This document shows positions 1 through 8,028 of a DNA stretch of 44,140 nucleotides, piece after piece. Origin of the DNA: Streptomyces caniscabiei (lineage in GTDB: Bacteria > Actinomycetota > Actinomycetes > Streptomycetales > Streptomycetaceae). The translations under genes were made by a program, and so were the position numbers. The stretch covers positions 1 to 44,140 of the forward strand of contig NZ_JABXWI010000037.1 in assembly GCF_014930365.1 (NCBI RefSeq), in the 5' to 3' direction. Numbering within the stretch: position 1 is the first letter of the stretch; the number at the start of each line of letters is the position of its first letter. The notes below the pieces were generated by a model, which ran no database searches, had not been told where the DNA came from, and worked only from the letters and a program-made list of their open reading frames with translations.

Positions 1-15
1 ACAGCCCGTGTCTGA
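1..15 (+). CDS. Possible 3' tip of an upstream gene (partial)
   Basis: The first five codons of the window can be read as Thr-Ala-Arg-Val-stop, which would be the end of a gene lying to the left, just before the mutarotase operon. Only four residues are visible, so neither the frame nor the product can be established. The reading is kept because the minus strand at the other end of the window (44126-44140) reads Ala-Ala-Arg-Val-stop with the same 14 bases, directly upstream of another sugar-acid gene. Confidence 0.2.
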   Translation, partial: TARV

Positions 16-51
16 GGGTGCCCCGAAAGTGACTGCGAGAAGGACACCCCC

Positions 52-489
52 ATGCTCCTGACGGAACTCCTCCATCCCGGCATCCTGGAAGCCCTGGCCG
101 GATCCGGTCACGGAGCGCGCGTCCTGCTCGCCGACGGCCACTACCCGGCCGGCACGGCCGTCGGCGAGCGCGCCAGGACGGTGCACCTCAACCTGGCACC
201 GGGCCTGTTGGACGTCACCACGGTGCTGGACGTACTGCTGCGTGCCCTGCCCGTGGAATCGGCCGACGTCATGGTGCCCCCGGCAGGCGAACCGGAGCCG
301 CCGGCCATCACCGAGTACCGCTCCCTGCTGGCTCCGGTCCCCGTCACGACGCTCGGCCGCTTCGAGTTCTACGAGGCCGCCCGCTCACCCGACCTGGCGC
401 TGGCCGTGGTCACCGCCGACATCCGTACCTACGCCAACCTGCTGCTCACCATCGGCGTCCGCCCCGAAGCAACCCTGGGATCACGATGA
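52..489 (+). CDS. RbsD/FucU-family sugar mutarotase
   Basis: A 145-residue protein with the full-length layout of the FucU/RbsD family, which interconverts the anomers of L-fucose or D-ribose in the cytoplasm. Family marks are the N-terminal LLHPGILEAL helix, the GHG...LLADGHYP segment with the putative catalytic His20 and Asp28, and the C-terminal FEFYEAAR and YANLLLTIGVRP segments. The FYE and YANLLL pattern resembles FucU more than RbsD. The ATG is preceded by a good ribosome site (GAGAAGGA, 37-44). It is the first complete gene of a plus-strand operon and overlaps the next gene by 4 nt (ATGA). A mutarotase ahead of an aldose dehydrogenase, which oxidises one anomer, makes sense for an oxidative sugar pathway. 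The exact sugar is not known; fucose is an inference. Confidence 0.85.
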   Translation: MLLTELLHPGILEALAGSGHGARVLLADGHYPAGTAVGERARTVHLNLAPGLLDVTTVLDVLLRALPVESADVMVPPAGEPEPPAITEYRSLLAPVPVTTLGRFEFYEAARSPDLALAVVTADIRTYANLLLTIGVRPEATLGSR

Positions 490-1535
490 CCACTTCACTC
501 TCAGTCCGCTACACCGCCGCGCGAACCCTGGATCTGGGGCCCGCAGTGAGCGCGCCGCCGGGTCCCGGCGAGGTGGAACTGGCCCCGGCCTACGTCGGTA
601 TCTGCGGCACCGATCTGCATATCTTCCACGGTGACATGGACTCCCGGGTCAGCACTCCCGCCGTCCTCGGGCACGAGATGTCCGGGCGGATCGTCCGGGT
701 GGGGCCGGAGGTCGAGGGCTGGGGCGTGGGCGACGCCGTGACCGTCGTGCCGCTGCGCTGGGACGGCACCTGCGCCGCCTGCCGGGCCGGTCACCAGCAC
801 ATCTGCCAGCACCTGGACTTCATCGGCATCGACTCCCCCGGTGCGATGCAGCAGCGCTGGGTGGTGCCCGCCTCCACGCTCGTACGGCTGCCCCGCTCGG
901 TCTCCCTGCAGCGGGCGGCCCTCGTCGAGCCGACGGCTGTGGCCGTGCACGACGTGGGCCGGGCCGGTGTCCGGGACGGCGAGCGGGTCGTCGTGGTCGG
1001 CGGTGGACCGGTGGGCCTGCTGATCGCCCTGGTGGCGCGGTCCGCCGGAGCCGACGTCCGCGTCGTGGAGCTGAGCGGCCACCGGCGGATCCTCGCCGAG
1101 GAGCTGGGCCTCACGACCTGGGATCCCGCCGCACAGGACGTCCCCGAGCTGGTGCGGCAGTGGACGGACGACGCGGGCGCGGACGTCGCCTTCGAGGTGT
1201 CCGGCGCGGCAGGCGGCGTCGACACGGCGGTGGAGGTGCTGGGCGTGCGCGGCCGCCTGTGTCTCGTCGCCATCCACCCCCGGCCACGCGAGATCAATCT
1301 GCACCGCTTCTTCTGGCGCGAACTCACCCTCGTCGGGGCCCGGTTGTACGACCGCGCGGACTTCGAGCAGGCGGTACGGCTGATCGCGGACGGCACCGTT
1401 CCCGCCGACCGGCTGATCAGCAAGGTCGTCCGACTCGCCGAGGCACCCTCGGCGTTCGAGGCCCTGGAAGCCGGTGGCGACGTGATGAAGATCCTCGTGG
1501 ACTGCGGGAACGACACGACGGGAGCCCTCGTATGA
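486..1535 (+). CDS. Zinc-dependent medium-chain dehydrogenase (sorbitol/threonine dehydrogenase type)
   Basis: A 349-residue MDR-superfamily polyol or sugar-acid dehydrogenase. The N-terminal GroES-like domain carries catalytic zinc ligands Cys40 and the GHE pair His63/Glu64. The NAD-binding Rossmann domain contains GGGPVGLL (about residues 173-180). The structural zinc loop is atypical: where the family has four cysteines this protein shows Asp93, Cys96, Cys99 and Cys107, so one ligand is Asp or the site is altered. The start ATG overlaps the mutarotase stop and the stop overlaps the following SDR start (ATGA), indicating translational coupling. Within this operon it probably oxidises a sugar alcohol or an aldonate hydroxyl. 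The substrate cannot be told from the sequence. Confidence 0.85.
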   Translation: MTTSLSVRYTAARTLDLGPAVSAPPGPGEVELAPAYVGICGTDLHIFHGDMDSRVSTPAVLGHEMSGRIVRVGPEVEGWGVGDAVTVVPLRWDGTCAACRAGHQHICQHLDFIGIDSPGAMQQRWVVPASTLVRLPRSVSLQRAALVEPTAVAVHDVGRAGVRDGERVVVVGGGPVGLLIALVARSAGADVRVVELSGHRRILAEELGLTTWDPAAQDVPELVRQWTDDAGADVAFEVSGAAGGVDTAVEVLGVRGRLCLVAIHPRPREINLHRFFWRELTLVGARLYDRADFEQAVRLIADGTVPADRLISKVVRLAEAPSAFEALEAGGDVMKILVDCGNDTTGALV

Positions 1536-2302
1536 CCGCCGCGCACCCCTTCGACCTGACCGGGCGGCTCGCCGTCGTCACCGGCGCCCGCCGGGGCATC
1601 GGCCGGGCCATGGCCCGTGCGCTCGCCGAGGCCGGGGCCGACGTCATCGGCGTCAGCGCCGGTCTGGAGGAGTCCGGCAGCGACGTCGAGAAGGACGTGC
1701 ACGCCGCCGGCCGCTCCTTCGAGGCGATCCGGACGGACTTCGCCGACCCCGACGCCGTACGGGCGCTGGGCGCCGACCTCGCCGGACGTACACGTCCGGT
1801 GGACATCCTGGTCAACAACGCGGGCACCATCCGCCGCGCGCCGGCCGCCGAACACAGCGACGCGGACTGGGAGTTGGTGCTCCAGGTCAACCTCAACGCG
1901 CAGTTCGCCCTCACCCGGGCCGTGGGCGCGGCGATGGTGGCCCGCGGCCGGGGGAAGATCATCTTCACGGCCTCGCTGCTCAGCTTCCAGGGCGGCATCA
2001 CCGTCCCCGGTTACACCGCCGCCAAGCACGGCATCGCCGGTCTGACCAAGGCCCTGGCCAACGAGTGGGCCCCGCACGGTGTCAACGTGAACGCCATCGC
2101 CCCTGGTTACATCGCCACCGACAACACCCAGGCCCTGCGGGACGATCCGGACCGCAGCGAGGCGATTCTCGCCCGTATCCCGGCCGGGCGTTGGGGCACC
2201 GCCGACGACCTCGCGGGTGCCACCCTGTTCCTGGCCTCCGACGCAGCCGCCTATCTCCACGGCACCGTCCTGCCGGTCGACGGCGGATGGCTGGGCCGAT
2301 GA
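1532..2302 (+). CDS. SDR oxidoreductase, KduD-like (keto-deoxy sugar acid dehydrogenase)
   Basis: A 256-residue classical short-chain dehydrogenase. It has the cofactor motif TGARRGIG at residues 17-24, NNAG at 95-98, and the catalytic Ser148, Tyr161 and Lys165. The motif IAPGYIATDNTQALR followed by an AGRWGTADDLAG stretch is what I associate with the KduD / gluconate 5-dehydrogenase subgroup. These enzymes act on 2-keto-3-deoxy-gluconate (C5 oxidation or reduction), and relatives act on 2-keto-3-deoxy-L-fuconate. Start and stop both overlap the neighbouring genes by 4 nt. Placement immediately before KDPG aldolase and KDG kinase supports a role in delivering KDG or an analogue. Substrate stereochemistry is uncertain. 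Confidence 0.8.
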   Translation: MTAAHPFDLTGRLAVVTGARRGIGRAMARALAEAGADVIGVSAGLEESGSDVEKDVHAAGRSFEAIRTDFADPDAVRALGADLAGRTRPVDILVNNAGTIRRAPAAEHSDADWELVLQVNLNAQFALTRAVGAAMVARGRGKIIFTASLLSFQGGITVPGYTAAKHGIAGLTKALANEWAPHGVNVNAIAPGYIATDNTQALRDDPDRSEAILARIPAGRWGTADDLAGATLFLASDAAAYLHGTVLPVDGGWLGR

Positions 2303-3024
2303 CCACCGGCATGGTGAACCTTCTGGACGGCGCCCGGGTCATGCCGGTGCTGACCGTGCCGGTGGTGTCGACGGCCGCCCCGCTGGCCGAGGCGCTCGCC
2401 GCCGGCGGGGCGGCCTGCGTCGAGGTCACCTTCCGCACACCGGACGCCGAGCAGGCGCTCAGGGCGATGGCCGCGCAGGGAGGGCTGACCGTCGGCGCCG
2501 GCACGGTACTCACCGCCGAGCAGGCGGAGCGGGCGGTGGCGGCCGGGGCCCGGTTCGTGGTCTCCCCCGGCTTCGACTCCGCTGTCGTCGACCGCTGCCG
2601 CCGGTTGGGGGTACCGGTCGTACCCGGCATCGCCACCGCGACCGAACTCATGCGCGCCCTCGGGGCCGGCCTGGACACGGTCAAGCTGTTTCCCGCCGAG
2701 GCCCTGGGCGGAACCGCGATGATCCGGGCACTCGCCGCGCCGTTTCCGCGGGCACGGTTCCTACCGACCGGCGGCATCGGGCCCGCCCAGGTGGCCGGGT
2801 ATCTGGGCCACCCTGCGGTCGTCGCCGTCGGCGGCAGCTGGATGGCGACGACCGAGCATCTCGGGCGTGGGCAGTACGAGGAGATCAGGCGGCTGACCGC
2901 CGAGGCGGTGGGAGCTGCCGAGGCCGTCGGGGCTTCCGACGCCGGCGGGGCTTCCGACGCTGTCCGGCCTGGGGACGCCACCGGGGTTGTCAACGCCGTC
3001 GCGGCTGCCGGAGCCGAGGCGTGA
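2299..3024 (+). CDS. eda: KDPG/KHG aldolase
   Basis: A class I aldolase cleaving 2-keto-3-deoxy-6-phosphogluconate to pyruvate and glyceraldehyde 3-phosphate. The catalytic Schiff-base Lys129 lies in DTVKLFPAE, Glu42 in the VEVTFRT strand, and the phosphate-binding PTGGIGP and GGSWM loops are present. An open frame extends upstream to 2065, but the start at 2299 is chosen because it overlaps the SDR stop (ATGA) and puts MPVLTV at the normal distance from the N-terminus. The enzyme body ends near residue 205, as is usual. The last 35 or so residues form an Ala/Gly/Asp-rich repetitive tail (GASDAGGASDA) not normally present, so the protein is 241 residues against about 210 for the family. The gene sits 79 nt before the kinase that would supply its substrate. 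Confidence 0.9.
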   Translation: MTTGMVNLLDGARVMPVLTVPVVSTAAPLAEALAAGGAACVEVTFRTPDAEQALRAMAAQGGLTVGAGTVLTAEQAERAVAAGARFVVSPGFDSAVVDRCRRLGVPVVPGIATATELMRALGAGLDTVKLFPAEALGGTAMIRALAAPFPRARFLPTGGIGPAQVAGYLGHPAVVAVGGSWMATTEHLGRGQYEEIRRLTAEAVGAAEAVGASDAGGASDAVRPGDATGVVNAVAAAGAEA

Positions 3025-3103
3025 GGGGCGCAGACGTCAGGCACGCAGCCGTGCGAGCCGGGGACGTGCGGGCCGGGCAAGTGACCGGAGACAGGAGCAG
3101 GAC

Positions 3104-4159
3104 ATGAGCGGGCCCGGCCGAGCACCTGATGTGATCGCCCTGGGCGAGGTGATGCTGCGCTTCGACCCGGGCGAGAGCAGGATCCGGACGGCGCGCACCT
3201 TCCAGGTCTGGGAAGGCGGGGGCGAGTACAACGTCGCGCGCGGTCTGCGGCGCTGCTTCGGTCTGCGTACGGCCGTCGTCACGGCGCTCGCCGACAACGC
3301 GGTGGGCCGGCTCGTGGAGGACCTGATCCTCCAGGGCGGCGTCGACACCTCGCTGATCCGCTGGGTGCCCGGCGACGGCGTCGGCCGCGTCGCCCGCAAC
3401 GGGCTGAACTTCGTGGAGCGGGGCTTCGGCATCCGTGGAGCGTTGGGTGTCAGTGACCGCGCGAACACCGCCGTCTCGCAGCTGCGCAAGGGCGACGTCG
3501 ACTGGGACGCGGTCTTCTCGACGGGCCCGCGCTGGTTCCATACGGGAGGTGTCTTCGCCGGCCTGTCCGACACCACCGCGGATGTCGTGGAGGAGGCGAT
3601 GGCATCGGCCCGGCGCCACGGGGTGACCGTCTCCTACGACCCCAACTACCGCGCCAGCCTCTGGGCCGACCGTGGAGGTCCGGGGCGCGCTCGTGAGGTC
3701 GACCTGCGGCTCGCCCCGCTGGCGGACGTCGTGGTGGGTGCCCTGGGCCTGGCGGGACCGCACCCCGGCGCGGTACGCATCGGCGCCGACGCGCTGCCGG
3801 ACGCGTTCGCCGAGGTCGCCGCCCGAGTCCCCGGCGCGAAGGCGCTGGCGACCACCTTGCGCGAGGTGCCGTCGGCGGGCGTCAACGACTGGTCCTCGGC
3901 GGGCTGGTCGCCCGAGACCGGGTTCGTCACCGGCCCGCGCATGCCCGGGCTCCACGTCATGGACCGGATCGGATCGGGCGACGGCTTCGCGGCGGGGTTC
4001 ATCCACGGCCTGCTGGCCGACGCCGGTCTGGAGCGAGCCCTCGCCTACGGCACGGCGCACGGGGCGCTCACCATGACCACGCCCGGGGACGTCTCCATGG
4101 CCTCGCTCGCCGAGGTCGAGGCACTCATGGCGGGCGGCTCCGCCCGGGTCACACGCTGA
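3104..4159 (+). CDS. kdgK: 2-keto-3-deoxygluconate kinase (PfkB family)
   Basis: A 351-residue ribokinase/PfkB-family sugar kinase. The N-terminal GEVMLRFDPGE and GGGEYNVARGLRR segments are the substrate-binding region characteristic of KDG kinases. The C-terminal PfkB signature DRIGSGDGFAAGF supplies catalytic base Asp293 and the anion hole. The open frame runs further upstream, but the ATG at 3104 has a strong ribosome site (AGGAGCAGG, from 3092) and starts the recognisable domain, so it is preferred. Together with the aldolase just upstream it forms the lower Entner-Doudoroff-type branch: KDG to KDPG, then to pyruvate and GAP. The kinase and aldolase pair argues that at least one substrate is a hexuronate or aldonate entering at KDG. 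Specificity is inferred from context. Confidence 0.85.
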   Translation: MSGPGRAPDVIALGEVMLRFDPGESRIRTARTFQVWEGGGEYNVARGLRRCFGLRTAVVTALADNAVGRLVEDLILQGGVDTSLIRWVPGDGVGRVARNGLNFVERGFGIRGALGVSDRANTAVSQLRKGDVDWDAVFSTGPRWFHTGGVFAGLSDTTADVVEEAMASARRHGVTVSYDPNYRASLWADRGGPGRAREVDLRLAPLADVVVGALGLAGPHPGAVRIGADALPDAFAEVAARVPGAKALATTLREVPSAGVNDWSSAGWSPETGFVTGPRMPGLHVMDRIGSGDGFAAGFIHGLLADAGLERALAYGTAHGALTMTTPGDVSMASLAEVEALMAGGSARVTR

Positions 4160-4247
4160 CCGACCGCCCCGACCGCCCAACGACCCGACAGCCCCGTACG
4201 ACCGACCCGCAGACCCAACCGACCGCACCCAAACTGAGGAGCAGGCC

Positions 4248-5255
4248 TTGCGCCACCGGAACATCACCAACACGTCCGTGGAGCTCACCGAACTCGGCTT
4301 CGGAGCCTCGGTCATCGGAAACCTCTACCGCGTCACGCCGGTCCACGACGCGACGGCCGCGATCGGCGCGGCGTGGGACGCGGGGGTCCGGTACTTCGAC
4401 ACCGCCCCGCACTACGGGCTGGGGCTGTCCGAGCGGCGGCTCGGTGCCGCCCTGAAGGACCGTCCGCGCGCCGCGTATGCCGTGTCCTCCAAGGTCGGCC
4501 GGCTCCTCGTGCCCAACGAACGGCCGCGAGGCACCGACAGCGAGGGCTTCGTCGTACGGGACGACCTGCGCAGGCAGTGGGACTTCAGCCGAGACGGCGT
4601 CCTCCGCTCCGTCGAGGAGACCCTGACCCGCATGGGACTGGACCGTCTCGACATCGTGTATCTGCACGACCCCGACGACCACTGGCGGCAGGCCGCCGAG
4701 GAGGCCATGCCCGCCCTCGCAGAGCTGCGTGACCAGGGGATCGTCGGTGCCATCGGGGCGGGCATGAACCAGTCGGCCATGCCCGCCCGCTTCCTCCGCG
4801 AGACCGCGGCCGACGTGGTGATGGTGGCCGGCCGGTACACCCTCCTCGACCAGTCGGCGCTGGACGACGTGCTGCCGGCCGCGCTGGAACTCGGCAAGAG
4901 CGTCGTGGCGGCCGGGGTGTTCAACTCGGGGCTCCTCTCCCGCGAGCGGCCCGCGCGGGACGCGAAGTACGACTACCAGGACGCGCCGACGGAGCTCGTC
5001 GCCCGCGCCCATGCGATCGCCGAGACCTGCGAACGGCACGGCACGACTCTCCCCGCGGCCGCCATGGCCTTCCCGTTCAGCCATCCCAGTGTCATCAACG
5101 TGACCGTCGGCATGCGCGATGCCGGGCAGGTCGCGCGGAACGTGGAGCTTCATGGCCGAAGCGTCCCGGACGCCCTCTGGGACGAGCTTCGCGATCGAGG
5201 TCTGATCAGGGCCGACGTGCCCGCCGCCACGGGAGGTGTGTCACGTTGTCTCTGA
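4248..5255 (+). CDS. Aldo/keto reductase, L-fucose / D-threo-aldose 1-dehydrogenase-like
   Basis: A 335-residue AKR with a complete catalytic tetrad: Asp51 and Tyr56 (FDTAPHYGLGLSERRLG), Lys82 (SSKVGRLL) and His140 (YLHDPDD). The sequence pattern, including the long insert ERPRGTDSEGF and the DLRRQWDFSRDGVLRSVEETL helix, is that of the D-threo-aldose 1-dehydrogenase / L-fucose dehydrogenase group. These oxidise fucose-type aldoses to the 1,5-lactone. The start is TTG at 4248, preceded by GAGGAGC; no better start lies in frame. It follows the kinase after 88 nt and overlaps the downstream regulator by 10 nt. With the mutarotase at the operon head and an amidohydrolase lactonase at 43255-44133 it suggests an oxidative fucose-like pathway. 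Confidence 0.82.
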   Translation: MRHRNITNTSVELTELGFGASVIGNLYRVTPVHDATAAIGAAWDAGVRYFDTAPHYGLGLSERRLGAALKDRPRAAYAVSSKVGRLLVPNERPRGTDSEGFVVRDDLRRQWDFSRDGVLRSVEETLTRMGLDRLDIVYLHDPDDHWRQAAEEAMPALAELRDQGIVGAIGAGMNQSAMPARFLRETAADVVMVAGRYTLLDQSALDDVLPAALELGKSVVAAGVFNSGLLSRERPARDAKYDYQDAPTELVARAHAIAETCERHGTTLPAAAMAFPFSHPSVINVTVGMRDAGQVARNVELHGRSVPDALWDELRDRGLIRADVPAATGGVSRCL

Positions 5256-5983
5256 CGGACAGGGCCATCGCACAGCTCAGGGAGCTGATCCGGTCGGGCG
5301 CCCTGCCGCCCGGGTCGAAACTGCCCCCGGAGCCGGATCTGGCCGCCCAGTTGGGACTGTCACGCAACCTGGCGCGAGAGGCCGTCAAGGCGCTGGCGGT
5401 CGCCCGGGTGCTGGAGGTCAGACGGGGCGACGGCACCTATGTGACCAGCCTGCAGCCGAGCCTGCTGCTGGAGGGCCTGAGCGGGGCGGTGGACCTGCTC
5501 CAGAGCGACTCCGGCGCCCTGCTGGATCTGATGGAGGTCAGACGGCTGCTGGAGCCCGTCGCCACCGCACTGGCCGCCACCCGGATCTCCGACGAGGACC
5601 TGGCCGAGGTGAAGCGGCACCTGGACGCCATGCGGGAAGCGCAGGACGACGTCGAGCGGCTGAACGCGCACGACGCGGCCTTCCACCGCGCCGTCGTGTC
5701 GGCCACCGGGAACGAATCCCTGCTCAGCCTTCTCGAGGGCATCTCGGGCCGTACGTCGCGGGCGCGCATCTGGCGCGGACTGGTGGACGCCCGTGCCGCC
5801 GACCGGACCCTCGCGGAGCACCAGGCGATCTTCGACGCCCTCGCCGGCCGCGACGCCGCCCTCAGCAAGGCCGCCGCCCTGCTGCACGTCGGCAACACCG
5901 AGCAATGGCTGCGGGAGCACGTCCGGGTCGACGCCTCCATGCCCGACGCGCCGCCGGCTGAGAGCCACGTCGTACGACTGTGA
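5246..5983 (+). CDS. GntR/FadR-family transcriptional regulator (copy 1)
   Basis: A 245-residue GntR-family repressor of the FadR subgroup. The N-terminal winged helix (residues about 5-68) contains KLPPEPDLAAQLGLSRNLAR and the wing RRGDGTYVTS. The C-terminal FCD all-helical ligand domain (about 85-225) has the metal/effector-type Asp and His positions, including HDAAFHRAVV. The TTG at 5246 has a strong ribosome site (GGGAGGTG), and the gene overlaps the AKR gene by 10 nt, so regulator and pathway are co-transcribed. FCD regulators commonly bind sugar acids, which fits the operon. It is a close paralogue of the regulator at 42228-42959: the helix-turn-helix segment is essentially identical, so both probably read the same operator. 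Confidence 0.9.
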   Translation: MSLTDRAIAQLRELIRSGALPPGSKLPPEPDLAAQLGLSRNLAREAVKALAVARVLEVRRGDGTYVTSLQPSLLLEGLSGAVDLLQSDSGALLDLMEVRRLLEPVATALAATRISDEDLAEVKRHLDAMREAQDDVERLNAHDAAFHRAVVSATGNESLLSLLEGISGRTSRARIWRGLVDARAADRTLAEHQAIFDALAGRDAALSKAAALLHVGNTEQWLREHVRVDASMPDAPPAESHVVRL

Positions 5984-5990
5984 GTCCTGG

Positions 5991-6734
5991 CTACGGCGTG
6001 GGCGGCAGCCGGTAGACGGAGACATGGGAGCGCGACTCGGCGGTGAACTCGGCACCGGACCAGTCCGCATGCCTGCTCTCCAGCTCGAATCCGGCGAGCT
6101 GGGCCATCAGATCGAGTTCGGACGGCCAGACGTAGCGGTGAGGGCTGCGGAACAGCCGGGTCTGCCCGCTCTCGTCGAACGAGAAATGGTGCGACACGAC
6201 CTGCTGACGCAGGACGTCGTAGGTGCCCACATTGACGTAGCCGGGTGCGGACCGCTGGACGACACCTGGTTGCCCCGGCGGGAGCCTGCGCAGATCCGGT
6301 ACGCCGAGCTCGACCACGAACCGCCCGCCGGCGGTGAGGTGGCGGGCGGCGTTGCGGAAGCAGTCGACCTGCTCGGCCTGGGTGAGCAGGTTGGAGAGTG
6401 TGTTGTAGACGAGGTAGACCAGGCTGTACTTCCCGGGGGCGACCGTCGTCGCCATGTCGCCGATGATCACGGGAAGAGTCGCTTCGTCAGCCTTGGCACG
6501 CAGTTGCTCCACCATCGGCCGCGACAGCTCGATCCCGGTGACCGGTACGCCTCGCCGGGCGAGAGGAACGGCCACACGACCGGTACCGACAGCGAACTCG
6601 ACTGCCGCTCCGCCACCCGCCAGTGCGGCAAGGCGCTCCACGGCCGGCCCCACGACGTCGGGCGCGAACATCCCGGTACCGGGCGTGTCATAGCTCTGGG
6701 CGACGTCAGCGTCCCAGATCATCTCCTGATCCAT
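5991..6734 (-). CDS. Class I SAM-dependent methyltransferase
   Basis: A 247-residue methyltransferase convergent with the sugar operon. Motif I appears as VEFAVGTGRVAVPLARRG (about residues 44-61), a variant of the usual ELGxGTGR. Motif II follows as VTGIELSRPMVEQLRAKA. The post-I acidic residue lies in IIGDMATT and motif IV region in YSLVYLVYNTLSNLLTQAEQ. This combination is common in small-molecule methyltransferases of the Methyltransf_25/11 type. The start ATG is followed by MDQEMIWDADVAQSYD, a typical N-terminus for this group. The substrate is unknown. It stands alone; its promoter must lie in the 6735-6900 interval, which also holds a 25-bp tandem duplication. Confidence 0.85.
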   Translation of the reverse strand: MDQEMIWDADVAQSYDTPGTGMFAPDVVGPAVERLAALAGGGAAVEFAVGTGRVAVPLARRGVPVTGIELSRPMVEQLRAKADEATLPVIIGDMATTVAPGKYSLVYLVYNTLSNLLTQAEQVDCFRNAARHLTAGGRFVVELGVPDLRRLPPGQPGVVQRSAPGYVNVGTYDVLRQQVVSHHFSFDESGQTRLFRSPHRYVWPSELDLMAQLAGFELESRHADWSGAEFTAESRSHVSVYRLPPTP

Positions 6735-6816
6735 TCAGCCAACGCTCCCCACTGACGCGTGCACTGTCCAACGATTTTCCGCGTCCCCTCCCGCACGACG
6801 GGCCGCCGACCCCCTC

Positions 6817-6866
6817 GACTCGCGGTAAGCGTCAGCCCACAGACTCGCGGTAAGCGTCAGCCCACA
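6817..6866. repeat. Perfect 25-bp tandem duplication
   Basis: Two identical 25-bp units lie head to tail at 6817-6841 and 6842-6866, each beginning GACTCGCGGTAAGCG and ending CAGCCCACA. They sit between the methyltransferase start and the point near 6905 where the FAH-RraA reading frame first resembles its family. The unit has no obvious internal symmetry. It may be a rearrangement scar or a residue of a lost element end. I do not recognise the sequence. Confidence 0.9.
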
Positions 6867-6900
6867 TCAAAGCCACGGAAGGTCCCTGTCCCATCAGCGG

Positions 6901-8028
6901 CGTCGGCTCCGTTCCAAAGGCGCCGACGGCTTCACCCCGATCGGGCCGCGCCTGCTGGACGCCCGACGGCTCGACCCGGCGGCGCTGCGGCTGCGGACCT
7001 GGGTGAACGGCGAGCTGGTGCAGGACGACACCACGGACACGCTGCTGTTCCCGTTCGGGCAGCTGGTCGCCGACCTGTCACGGCTGGTCACCCTGGAGCC
7101 CGGCGACGTGATCCTCACCGGGACCCCGGCAGGGGCGTCGGTCGTCTCCCCCGGTGACGTGGTGGAGGTCGAGGTCACCGGCGAGTCCACCGACGGAGAG
7201 CTGTCGACCGGGCGGCTGCGCAACCCGATCGCCGCCGGACCGGAGCTGCAACCGTTCGGGGCGATGCCCAGGACCGACCCGGCCGAGCGGGAATCGGCGT
7301 ACGGGAGCGGGTACGTGCCCGCGCCCCTGCTCCCCGAGGGCCTCGCCACCGGGCTGCGTTCGGTCGCCGTCGCGACGCTCAGCGCGCAGCTCAGGGCCCG
7401 CGGGCTGCCACACATGTCCCTCGACGGCGTACACCCGCTCGCCCCCGGCACACACCTGGTGGGAGTCGCCCACACCCTGCGGTATCTGCCGCTGCGCGAG
7501 GACCTGTTCAAGCGGTACGGCACCGGTATGAACGCGCAGAAGAGGGCGATCGAGGAACTGCGTCCCGGACATGTCCTGGTGATGGACGCCCGGCGGGACG
7601 CGACGGCCGGAACCCTGGGCGACATCCTCGCCCTGCGGGCCGCCAAGCGGGGCGCGGCCGGGGTCGTCACCGACGGCGCGGTGCGCGACAGCGCGGCCGT
7701 CGCCGGCCTGGGCCTGCCGGTGTACGCGGCGAGCAGACACCCCTCCGTCCTCGGTCGCCGCCACGTCCCCTGGGACACCGGAGTGCCGATCGCGTGCGGT
7801 GGGGCGCTGGTGCAGCCGGGCGACCTGATCGTCGGGGACGACGACGGCGTGATCGTCGTACCGCCGGACCTCGCCGAGGAGTTGATCGCCGACTGCCGGG
7901 AGCAGGAGCGGCAGGAGCGGTTCATCACCGAGCGGGTCACCGCCGGAGAGAGCATCGACGGCCTGTACCCGCTGGGTCCGGCCTGGCAGGACGCCTACGA
8001 GACCTGGTGCAAGGGAGAGACACAGTGA
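6901..8028 (+). pseudogene. N-terminally truncated FAH-family hydrolase fused to an RraA-like domain
   Basis: From about 6916 the frame reads KGADGFTPIGPRLLDA and then VNGELVQDDTT, GQLVADLSRLVTLEPGDVILTGTPAG, which is the C-terminal half of the fumarylacetoacetate-hydrolase fold (HpaG-type decarboxylase/isomerase). An RraA / HMG-aldolase-like domain follows, with GDILALRAAKRGAAGVVTDGAVRD. The front part of the FAH domain, including its metal-binding segment, is missing, roughly 150 residues by family expectation. No ATG or GTG precedes the motif in frame; the first usable start (GTG, 7003) lies inside the fold. The RraA half and the stop are intact, and the stop overlaps the DapA-like gene start (GTGA). 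The gene heads a homoprotocatechuate meta-cleavage operon. The FAH activity is very likely lost; an RraA-only product might persist. Confidence 0.8.

Noticed and set aside
2065..2298. An earlier start for the KDPG aldolase gene
   Set aside because: The extra 78 codons overlap the SDR coding sequence out of frame and are Arg/His-rich; the 2299 start is coupled to the SDR stop.
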